Source: Phycisphaerales bacterium (GTDB lineage Bacteria > Planctomycetota > Phycisphaerae > Phycisphaerales > SM1A02). From it: a DNA stretch of 6,043 nucleotides. The notes beneath the pieces are model-generated. The model searched no databases and was not told the origin of the DNA. It saw nothing but the letters and a program-made list of their open reading frames with translations. Below are positions 1 to 4,235 of this stretch, in pieces; position 1 is the first letter of the stretch, and every line of letters begins with the position of its first letter. Made by a program: the position numbers and the translations under genes. The stretch covers positions 1 through 6,043 of the forward strand of contig JAGQOI010000549.1 of NCBI GenBank assembly GCA_020427625.1, in the 5' to 3' direction.

Positions 1-2
1 GC

Positions 3-554
3 GGCGAACGCGGACCGCTTGTCGGCCTGGGTGCGACGGCGCGACGTGCCGCCACCGATCTCCGGGCCGCTCTCCTCGCCCACGAGCTGAAGCATCACGA
101 GGTCCGTGCCGTCGCCGAGCCGGTGCGCGCCGAGACGGACGATGCGGGTGTACCCGCCGTCGCGATCCTTGTAGCGCGGCGCCACCTTGGCGATGATGTG
201 CTGCACGAGACGCGGCGCCTTGCGCACGTCGCCGTAGCGGTTGAACTCGATGTCATCCGCCGTCGGGAGTTCGAAGTACGCGCTCTCCTTCTTCGCGTCC
301 GGAACGGCGTCGTCCGCCACCCAGGCGTGAATGTTGCGGTCGTTCACCTTCGCCTCGATCTGGCGACGCGCGTGCAGGTCGCCTTGCTTGGCGATCGTGA
401 TGATCCGCTCCACCAGCGGCTGCACGGCGCGGGCCTTGGGCAGGGTCGTCCGGATCTCGCCGTGCTCGAACAGGCCCGCCGCGAGGTTGCGCAGCATCGC
501 CTTCCGATGGGACGACGTGCGGTTCAGACTGCGGCCGTGAATGCGATGACGCAT
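3..554 (-). CDS. rplQ: Large ribosomal subunit protein bL17, C-terminus cut off by window edge
   Basis: This is ribosomal protein bL17, which sits on the 50S subunit near the exit of the peptide tunnel. The N-terminus MRHRIHGRSLNRTSSHRKAM matches the bL17 signature, and KTTLPKA-like (residues 36-42) and GGYTRI (133-138) motifs follow in order. The frame is open from 554 to the window edge: 184 residues are visible with no stop, so the true C-terminus lies outside. The start at 554 is fixed by homology and by a strong GAGGAG Shine-Dalgarno at 562-567, 7 bases upstream. In E. coli bL17 the GGYTRI motif sits about 41 residues earlier, so this protein carries an internal insertion between about residues 66 and 130, rich in Asp, Glu, Lys and aromatic residues. 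After the conserved core there is also a Gly/Arg-rich tail (from about 163). It is the last visible gene of the alpha cluster, 67 bases after rpoA. The identity is certain; the full length is unknown. Confidence 0.97.
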   Translation of the reverse strand, partial: MRHRIHGRSLNRTSSHRKAMLRNLAAGLFEHGEIRTTLPKARAVQPLVERIITIAKQGDLHARRQIEAKVNDRNIHAWVADDAVPDAKKESAYFELPTADDIEFNRYGDVRKAPRLVQHIIAKVAPRYKDRDGGYTRIVRLGAHRLGDGTDLVMLQLVGEESGPEIGGGTSRRRTQADKRSAFA

Positions 555-561
555 GACATTG

Positions 562-567
562 CTCCTC
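562..567 (-). promoter_or_regulatory. Strong Shine-Dalgarno of rplQ
   Basis: The minus strand reads GAGGAG seven bases before the rplQ ATG. It is the best ribosome-binding site in the window and lies just downstream of a long hairpin (577-605). It decides the start at 554 over the overlapping out-of-frame ATG nearby. Confidence 0.8.
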
Positions 568-576
568 GATCAAATG

Positions 577-605
577 CCCGCCGGTCGCGGTCGCGACGCG
601 GCGGG
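577..605 (-). promoter_or_regulatory. Long GC hairpin between rpoA and rplQ
   Basis: An inverted repeat pairs 577-588 with 593-605: 12 base pairs around the 4-base loop 589-592, with one bulged base at 598. It starts about 16 bases after the rpoA stop and ends 22 bases before the rplQ start. The minus-strand sequence after the stem is CATTTGATCG, too poor in T for a standard intrinsic terminator. It may slow or attenuate transcription, mark an RNA cleavage site or protect the rpoA 3' end. The structure is seen in the sequence; the function is inferred. Confidence 0.5.
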
Positions 606-618
606 TGATGGTCCGTTC

Positions 619-632
619 CGATCAGCCGATCG
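619..632 (-). other. Short hairpin over the rpoA stop codon
   Basis: CGATC at 619-623 pairs perfectly with GATCG at 628-632 around a 4-base loop. The rpoA stop (622-624) spans the loop edge and stem. It is a short stem that could occur by chance, but it repeats a pattern seen at the infA, map and rpsM stops. Confidence 0.3.
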
Positions 633-1629
633 TCTCCGGCTGATAGCCCTCGGGCAACTGCATGCCGAGGGAGAGTTCGAGCTCTTCGAGCTTGCGCTTG
701 ATCTCGCGCAGCGACGTTCGTCCGAAGCTGCGGAGGTTCAGCAGATGCGTCTCGTCCTGCTGGACGAGATCGGCGACCGTGCGGAGCTTCGCCGTCTCCA
801 GGCAGTTGCTCGCCCGGACGGACAGATCCAGCTCGGTCACCGGCATGTCGAGCTTGCGGATCAGCTCCTCGTCCACCGCCGCCGCCGCGCTGGCTTCGCT
901 CGACACCCGCTCCGCACCGAGCTCGCGCTGCTGCACGAAGGGGTTCAGGTGCTTGCGGAGGATCTTCGCGGCCTCGACGACGGCCAGTTCCGGCGTCGCC
1001 GTGCCGTCGGTCCACACGTCCATGATGAGCTTGTCGTAGTTCGTCCGCTGACCGACGCGGGTGTTCTCGACGCGATACCGCACGCGCTGCACCGGGCTGA
1101 AGATCGCGTCGATCGGGATCTCGCCGATGACCTGCTCGTCCTTCTTCGCGTACAGCTCCGACGCCGGCTGGTAGCCGCGACCCTTCGCGACGGTGAACGT
1201 CGCGTCGAAGTCGACGGTGTCGGTGAGCGTGCAGATGACGAGGTCGGGATTGTGGATGGTCACCGCGGTGTCGGCCTCGATGAGGTCGGCGGTCACCTCG
1301 CCCGGGCCCGTCGCCGCGAGACGCATGGTCTTCGGCTCGTCGCCCTCGAGGCTCACGATGAGGTTCTTGATGTTGAGGATGATGTCGGTGACGTCCTCGG
1401 AGACGCCGGGCAGCGTCGAGAACTCGTGCTCGACGCCCTCGATGTTCGCCTTGATGACGGCCGCGCCCTCGATGGACGACAGCAGGATCCGCCGCAGACT
1501 GTTGCCGACGGTCGTACCGAACCCGCGCTCGAACGGTTCGGCGATGAACCGCGAGAACGTATTGGTCCGGGACCGCTCGTCGATGACGACCTTGGCGGGC
1601 AGTTCAAGCCCGCGCCAACGAACATGCAT
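622..1629 (-). CDS. rpoA: DNA-directed RNA polymerase subunit alpha
   Basis: The alpha subunit dimerises to nucleate assembly of RNA polymerase (alpha2-beta-beta'-omega), and its C-terminal domain contacts UP-element DNA and activators. The protein has 335 residues, close to the usual length. The N-terminal domain shows the dimer and assembly motif ERGFGTTVGNSLRRILLSS (34-52). A flexible linker rich in Ala, Ser and Glu lies at about 238-258. The C-terminal domain has VRASNCL (271-277), which keeps the Arg, Asn and Cys matching E. coli R265, N268 and C269, and SFGRTSLREIK (301-311), the second DNA-contact loop. E. coli K271 corresponds to Glu here and K298 to Thr. The start MHVRWRGLELP has GGAG (1637-1640) 7 bases upstream. 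It ends in TGA at 622-624, which overlaps a 5-bp inverted repeat. It follows rpsK directly after a 158-base gap, where E. coli would have rpsD. Confidence 0.98.
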   Translation of the reverse strand: MHVRWRGLELPAKVVIDERSRTNTFSRFIAEPFERGFGTTVGNSLRRILLSSIEGAAVIKANIEGVEHEFSTLPGVSEDVTDIILNIKNLIVSLEGDEPKTMRLAATGPGEVTADLIEADTAVTIHNPDLVICTLTDTVDFDATFTVAKGRGYQPASELYAKKDEQVIGEIPIDAIFSPVQRVRYRVENTRVGQRTNYDKLIMDVWTDGTATPELAVVEAAKILRKHLNPFVQQRELGAERVSSEASAAAAVDEELIRKLDMPVTELDLSVRASNCLETAKLRTVADLVQQDETHLLNLRSFGRTSLREIKRKLEELELSLGMQLPEGYQPETIG

Positions 1630-1787
1630 GGGAATACTCCAACCAGTTCAGCAGCACCGATGACGGTGAAGCCCGGCGGTTCACGGAATCGAAACACGGA
1701 CCTGCTGAGCGTCCGGGATCGTCCTTCTGTCCGACGGGCGAACGACGAACACCGGGCGGCGCGCACGACGCCCGGCGGGATTCGGAA
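1630..1787. other. rpsK-rpoA spacer, no gene
   Basis: This 158-base spacer is the widest in the window. It occupies the place where E. coli has rpsD, but no S4-like reading frame or remnant is visible. It contains the inverted repeat at 1752-1775, a weaker 5-bp hairpin at 1655-1668 (CACCG/CGGTG) and the rpoA ribosome-binding site. I found no convincing -35/-10 pair on the minus strand, though an internal rpoA promoter of unfamiliar consensus cannot be excluded. Confidence 0.5.
1752..1775 (-). terminator. Possible weak terminator or attenuator after rpsK
   Basis: A perfect 7-bp stem (CCGGGCG at 1752-1758, CGCCCGG at 1769-1775) encloses a 10-base loop and begins 12 bases after the rpsK stop. 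The minus strand then reads TGTTCGTCGTT, which is enriched in T but has no continuous T run. It could cause partial termination or stabilise the upstream mRNA end. As rpoA lies downstream, full termination would need an internal promoter. Confidence 0.3.
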
Positions 1788-2162
1788 TCAGACGCGCCGC
1801 TTCTTGCGCGGGCGGCATCCGTTGTGCGGGATCGGCGTGTGGTCCTCGACCGCCGACACGCGGAGGCCGTTCGCCTCGAGGCCGGTGATCGCGGACTCGC
1901 GCCCGGAGCCCGGACCCTTCACGCGGATCTCGACCTCGGACACGCCCATGCGCTTCACCTTGCCGGCGACGCGCTCCGCGGCCCGGGTCGCCGCGAACGG
2001 CGTCGCCTTGCGGGCGCCCTTGAACCCGACGCTGCCGGCGGAATCCCACGCGAGGGTCTCGCCGTTCAGGTCGGTGATCGTCACGATCGTGTTGTTGAAG
2101 CTCGCCTGCACGTGGGCGATCGCCTTCGTGACGTGACGACGGACTTTCTTCTTCTTGGCCAT
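1788..2162 (-). CDS. rpsK: Small ribosomal subunit protein uS11
   Basis: Ribosomal protein uS11 lies on the platform of the 30S subunit, binds 16S rRNA and helps shape the mRNA exit and E-site region. The 124-residue protein is of usual length. ASFNNTIVTITD (20-31), GFKGARKATPFAA (46-58), VKGPGSGRES (81-90) and the C-terminus HTPIPHNGCRPRKKRRV (108-124) all match the family. The Asn-Gly at 114-115 corresponds to the site where E. coli S11 carries isoaspartate. The frame is open upstream to 2222, but the family starts MAKKKK, so I choose 2162; AAGGA-type pairing (AGGA at 2174-2177) lies 11 bases upstream, a rather long spacing. It sits 152 bases after rpsM and 158 bases before rpoA. Confidence 0.97.
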   Translation of the reverse strand: MAKKKKVRRHVTKAIAHVQASFNNTIVTITDLNGETLAWDSAGSVGFKGARKATPFAATRAAERVAGKVKRMGVSEVEIRVKGPGSGRESAITGLEANGLRVSAVEDHTPIPHNGCRPRKKRRV

Positions 2163-2189
2163 GAGCCCGATGATCCTTTCGCTGCTGAC

Positions 2190-2218
2190 GGTTCCTTCTC
2201 CGCGACGCGGCAGGAACC
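2190..2218 (-). promoter_or_regulatory. Two-part hairpin in the rpsK leader
   Basis: GGTTCC (2190-2195) pairs with GGAACC (2213-2218). Inside it, CCGC (2200-2203) pairs with GCGG (2207-2210), giving a 6-bp outer and a 4-bp inner stem split by an asymmetric internal loop. It ends 10 bases before the AGGA ribosome-binding site of rpsK. It could be a leader element or chance pairing in GC-rich DNA. Confidence 0.3.
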
Positions 2219-2230
2219 TCACGAAACGCC

Positions 2231-2248
2231 CGTGATCCCGCGATCACG
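2231..2248 (-). other. Perfect 7-bp hairpin in the rpsM-rpsK gap
   Basis: CGTGATC (2231-2237) and GATCACG (2242-2248) form a perfect stem with a 4-base loop in the middle of the 152-base gap. The minus strand continues GGCGTTTCGT, with only three consecutive T, so it is a weak terminator candidate at best. Confidence 0.35.
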
Positions 2249-2309
2249 AACCGATGGTGGTGGTCGTCACGCCGCCCGCTCGCGCGGCCGACCGGCGACC
2301 GGACGCGTC

Positions 2310-2321
2310 GGGCATCAGCCC
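2310..2321 (-). other. Short hairpin with the rpsM stop in its loop
   Basis: GGGC (2310-2313) and GCCC (2318-2321) pair around the 4-base loop 2314-2317, which on the minus strand reads TGAT and contains the TGA stop. Four pairs alone are weak evidence. It is listed because the same layout occurs at the infA and map stops. Confidence 0.25.
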
Positions 2322-2692
2322 TTGACGCCCTTCTTGCCCGCGACCGTCTTCTTGCGACCCTTGCGGGTGCGGGCGTTGCACCGCGTCCGCTGGCCGTGCA
2401 CGGGCAGTCCGCGACGGTGCCGGTCGCCTCGATACGAGCGGATCTCGCGCAGACGCTGGATGTTCTGCTGCACCTGGCGACGAAGGGCGCCCTCGACGAT
2501 GTACGTCGCGTCGATCACCTGCGCGATCGACGTCGTCTCCTGGTCGGTCAGGTCCTTCGCCCGCTTGTCCGGATCCACGCCCGTCTCGGTGAGGATCGCG
2601 TCCGCGAACTTCGGACCGATTCCGTAGATGTACCGGAGGGCGTAGCGGATCTTCTTGTTGTCGGGAATATCAACGCCGGCGATACGAGGCAT
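2315..2692 (-). CDS. rpsM: Small ribosomal subunit protein uS13
   Basis: uS13 sits in the head of the 30S subunit, contacts the P-site tRNA through its C-terminal tail and forms intersubunit bridges. The protein has 125 residues, normal for the family. The N-terminus MPRIAGVDIPDNKKIRYALR is diagnostic. The helix-two turn-helix segment YIYGIGPKFA lies at 21-30, and the basic signature RGDRHRRGLPVHGQRTRCN at 88-106, followed by NARTRKG (106-112) and a Lys/Gly tail. The position usually held by Arg in VRGQRT is His here (VHGQRT). The start at 2692 has GGAG (2703-2706) 10 bases upstream. It follows rpmJ after 60 bases. The TGA at 2315-2317 sits in the loop of a 4-bp hairpin (2310-2321). Confidence 0.97.
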   Translation of the reverse strand: MPRIAGVDIPDNKKIRYALRYIYGIGPKFADAILTETGVDPDKRAKDLTDQETTSIAQVIDATYIVEGALRRQVQQNIQRLREIRSYRGDRHRRGLPVHGQRTRCNARTRKGRKKTVAGKKGVKG

Positions 2693-2720
2693 TGTGCAAG
2701 GTCTCCGATGGCAGTGTCGT

Positions 2721-2740
2721 CACGACCCCGAAGGGACGCG
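2721..2740 (-). promoter_or_regulatory. rpsM leader hairpin with UUCG tetraloop
   Basis: On the minus strand CCC (2735-2733) pairs with GGG (2728-2726) around a TTCG loop closed by C-G, the classic stable C(UUCG)G tetraloop. After one T-T mismatch the stem continues for four pairs, including one G-U (2740-2737 with 2724-2721). It lies in the 60-base rpmJ-rpsM gap, about 14 bases before the rpsM Shine-Dalgarno. In E. coli the rpsM leader carries the alpha-operon S4 target, but I see no match to that pseudoknot. Confidence 0.35.
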
Positions 2741-2752
2741 CGCACCTGGAAC

Positions 2753-2869
2753 TCAGCCCTGGCGCTGCTTGAGGCGAGGGTTCTTCTTGTTGATCACGAA
2801 CCGCTTGCCCCGCCGGATCACGATCTGGCAGTCCTTGGTTCGTCGCTTGATGCTGCTCTGCACTTTCAT
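2753..2869 (-). CDS. rpmJ: Large ribosomal subunit protein bL36, zinc-ligand-poor form
   Basis: bL36 is the smallest 50S protein and binds 23S rRNA near the base of the L7/L12 stalk. The 38-residue product begins MKVQSSIKRR and ends NPRLKQRQG, exactly the family length and ends. Most bL36 proteins bind one zinc through C11, C14, C27 and H33. Here those positions read Thr11, Cys14, Asn27 and Leu33, so only one ligand remains and zinc binding is very unlikely. This resembles the zinc-independent C-minus forms such as E. coli YkgO (shared DCQIV), yet the gene sits in the standard rpmJ place between infA and rpsM. The start has GGAG (2876-2879) 6 bases upstream and lies just below a 9-bp hairpin (2884-2904). 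Confidence 0.95.
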   Translation of the reverse strand: MKVQSSIKRRTKDCQIVIRRGKRFVINKKNPRLKQRQG

Positions 2870-2883
2870 GGTCAACTCCGTCC

Positions 2884-2904
2884 GACCCCGCGCCACGCGG
2901 GGTC
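2884..2904 (-). promoter_or_regulatory. Perfect 9-bp hairpin abutting the rpmJ ribosome-binding site
   Basis: GACCCCGCG (2884-2892) and CGCGGGGTC (2896-2904) form a perfect 9-bp stem with a 3-base loop. The stem ends four bases before the rpmJ Shine-Dalgarno and 14 bases before its ATG. No T-tract follows. The position suits control of rpmJ translation, an RNase processing site, or insulation of rpmJ-rpsM from infA. The pairing is directly visible; the role is inferred. Confidence 0.5.
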
Positions 2905-2944
2905 TCCGCCGGTCGATGCCGACGGTCCATTCGCTCGTTCCATC

Positions 2945-2966
2945 CGTACCGGTCAGTGCCGGTACG
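2945..2966 (-). other. Perfect 8-bp hairpin with the infA stop codon in its loop
   Basis: CGTACCGG (2945-2952) pairs perfectly with CCGGTACG (2959-2966) around a 6-base loop, which on the minus strand reads CACTGA, so the TGA stop of infA is single-stranded at the tip. The upper arm encodes the last residues of IF-1. No T-tract follows. It may protect the infA 3' end or affect termination and reinitiation. Confidence 0.45.
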
Positions 2967-3168
2967 TGATCCGCCCCTTCGTCATGTCGTAGGGGCTCAT
3001 CTCCACGGTCACCCGGTCGCCGGGCAGGATGCGGATGAAGAACTTCCGCATCTTCCCGCTCACGTAGGCCAGGATCTCCTGGTCGTTCTCGAGACGCACC
3101 CGGAACCGCGCATCAGGCAGCGCTTCCGTGACTTCGGCTTCGAGCGTGATCTTCTCTTCCTTGGCCAT
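2953..3168 (-). CDS. infA: Translation initiation factor IF-1
   Basis: IF-1 is a single OB-fold protein that occupies the 30S A site during initiation and supports IF-2 and IF-3. The product has 71 residues, as usual. MAKEEKITLEAEV (1-13), FRVRLEN (22-28), SGKMRKFFIRILPGDRVTVE (37-56) and PYDMTKGRITYR (59-70) follow the family closely. The frame is open upstream to 3243, but that N-terminal extension has no family match. The start at 3168 has GAGGA (3173-3177) only 4 bases upstream, a tight spacing. It lies 81 bases after map and 83 bases before rpmJ, the order map-infA-rpmJ known from Bacillus and many other bacteria. Confidence 0.97.
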   Translation of the reverse strand: MAKEEKITLEAEVTEALPDARFRVRLENDQEILAYVSGKMRKFFIRILPGDRVTVEMSPYDMTKGRITYRH

Positions 3169-3243
3169 GCAGTCCTCGATCGTCCGACGCACCATGCGAC
3201 GGGTGTCCAATCCAAACTCGGGAGCCCCACCGGGACCCCCCAC

Positions 3244-3257
3244 CGGGCCTCAGCCCG
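3244..3257 (-). other. Short hairpin with the map stop codon in its loop
   Basis: CGGGC (3244-3248) pairs with GCCCG (3253-3257) around the loop 3249-3252, which on the minus strand reads TGAG and holds the map stop. A direct repeat CCCCACCGGG (3225-3234 and 3238-3247, plus strand) partly overlaps it. The stem is short and GC-rich, so chance is possible. Confidence 0.3.
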
Positions 3258-4125
3258 ATCGATGCGCGCGAGGCGACGTCAGCACCTCGGCACCGTGCGC
3301 ACGAACCGCGACCGTGTGCTCGACGTGACACGCCGCCAGGCCGTCTTCGGTTCGCACCGTCCATCCGTCCGATGACACCAACGTCCGGGAGGTCCCCAGC
3401 GTCAGCATCGGCTCGATGGCCAGAACCATACCCGGCAGCAGCGGGAAGTCACCCTGCTGACGGAACTTTTTGCTCACAAAGGCCGGAATCTGGGGCGATT
3501 CGTGCAGCCGCCGCCCGATCCCGTGACCGACGTAGGCCGTCACGACGCCGTACCCGGATTCCTCCGCCCGGCGCGCCATCGGCGCGGCAATCTCGCTCCA
3601 CCACACGCCGGGCTGGACCATGTCGATCGCCATCTGGAGGATCGACTCCGCCGTCGTGATGAGGTCGCGGGCCGCGATCGCGGCATCGCCGACGACGAAC
3701 GTCCGCGCCGCGTCGCCGCACCACCCGCCCAGACCCACACCGCAATCCACCGTGACGACGTCGCCCGACTCCAGGGCCCGCGGACCCGGAATGCCGTGCA
3801 CGACCTCGTCGTTCACGCTGATGCAGACCGTGCCCGGAAACCCGGTGCCCGGCTCGTAGGTCGGGTAGTGCCGGAACAGACTCGTTCCCCCCGAGCCGTC
3901 GATCACCTCGCGGGCGATCGCGTCGAGTTCGGCGGTCGTCACGCCCGGAGCCGCGGCCTCGACCATCGACGCCAGCGCGTCCGCGACGATCCGGCCGGCC
4001 GCGCCGATGCAGGCGATCTCCGCCTCGGTCCGAATCGGAATCGGCGTCCCGGAGCGCGTCGACGCCGCGACCGGCCGCGCGGGGGCGACCATCGGACGAT
4101 CAAGCGTGACGGGAGGCGGGTTCAT
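3250..4125 (-). CDS. map: Type I methionine aminopeptidase
   Basis: This cytosolic dimetal hydrolase removes the initiator methionine from nascent proteins with a small second residue. The product has 291 residues. All five metal ligands of the pita-bread fold are present: D127 (TVDCG), D138 (WCGDAARTF, 11 residues on, as in E. coli), H201 (GHGIG), E238 (AIEPML) and E269 (HVEHTV). The catalytic histidines match H110 (VVHGIPG) and H208 (LHESP). Compared with E. coli the enzyme has about 26 extra N-terminal residues, rich in Pro, Ala and Arg, with PxxP-type spacing (PARP, 15-18). The start is the least certain part: the frame remains open far upstream, the ATG at 4125 has only a weak GAG (4131-4133), and a second in-frame ATG lies at 4092. 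It follows secY after 110 bases; adk, present here in Bacillus, is missing. Confidence 0.96.
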   Translation of the reverse strand: MNPPPVTLDRPMVAPARPVAASTRSGTPIPIRTEAEIACIGAAGRIVADALASMVEAAAPGVTTAELDAIAREVIDGSGGTSLFRHYPTYEPGTGFPGTVCISVNDEVVHGIPGPRALESGDVVTVDCGVGLGGWCGDAARTFVVGDAAIAARDLITTAESILQMAIDMVQPGVWWSEIAAPMARRAEESGYGVVTAYVGHGIGRRLHESPQIPAFVSKKFRQQGDFPLLPGMVLAIEPMLTLGTSRTLVSSDGWTVRTEDGLAACHVEHTVAVRAHGAEVLTSPRAHRSG

Positions 4126-4141
4126 GACGACTCGGGATCCT

Positions 4142-4202
4142 GGGGGGGTCACCACGGAGGGCACGGAGGGCACGGAGGGGAAGGGGGATGGGTTCGGAGG
4201 GG
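4142..4202 (+). other. Potential G-quadruplex tract
   Basis: The plus strand (template strand for the operon) has seven runs of three or more G: 4142-4148, 4159-4161, 4168-4170, 4177-4180, 4183-4187, 4190-4192 and 4199-4202. The last six are separated by loops of 2 to 6 bases, which satisfies the usual G3+N1-7 rule. Folding of the template strand could slow polymerase ahead of map. The motif is seen; formation in the cell is unproven. Confidence 0.4.
4153..4179 (+). repeat. Tandem repeat, 3 x 9 bp CACGGAGGG
   Basis: Three exact copies of CACGGAGGG lie head to tail, preceded by GGTCAC. The minus strand reads as CCCTCCGTG units ending in GTGGTGACC. Arrays of this CCTCCGTG kind are, from my general familiarity, dispersed in intergenic regions of Planctomycetota and other PVC genomes. 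If translated, it would give only PSV or HGG triplet repeats in map's open upstream frame or on the plus strand; I regard it as noncoding. Confidence 0.75.
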
Positions 4203-4235
4203 AATCGGAATGAGAAGAGAGGAGGCGGAGCGGGA

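Larger units (their letters stand above)
4126..4235. other. secY-map spacer, purine-rich plus strand
   Basis: This 110-base spacer holds the 9-bp tandem repeat (4153-4179) and a run of plus-strand purines continuing to about 4230. There is no gene, and no adk remnant is visible. The minus-strand transcript here would be pyrimidine-rich (C/U), with little capacity for structure. Confidence 0.5.

Noticed and set aside
123..608. Plus-strand frame antisense to rplQ
   Set aside because: It is the in-register mirror of the certain bL17 gene, without family features of its own.
1630..1787. Sigma-70-like promoter for rpoA
   Set aside because: I found no TTGACA/TATAAT-like pair with proper spacing on the minus strand. 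The region is GC-rich and any match would be forced.
553..2136. Open plus-strand frame of 527 codons antisense to rpoA and rpsK
   Set aside because: It is codon-in-register with rpoA on the opposite strand. Stops there would need TTA, CTA or TCA in the sense gene, which GC-rich genes avoid. The product is a low-complexity Arg/Asp/Leu string with no recognisable domain.
2163..2222. Twenty-residue N-terminal extension of uS11
   Set aside because: The family starts at MAKKKK, and the extension would cover the leader hairpin and the ribosome-binding site.
1681..2247. Minus-strand frame of 188 codons overlapping rpsK
   Set aside because: It is an out-of-frame shadow of the certain rpsK gene with low-complexity Arg-rich translation.
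2884..2966. Intrinsic terminators at the infA-rpmJ hairpins
   Set aside because: The stems are perfect, but no T-tract follows on the transcribed strand, and termination here would silence downstream essential genes.
3169..3243. Twenty-five-residue N-terminal extension of IF-1
   Set aside because: IF-1 is about 71-72 residues and starts MAKE. A GAGGA site directly precedes that ATG.
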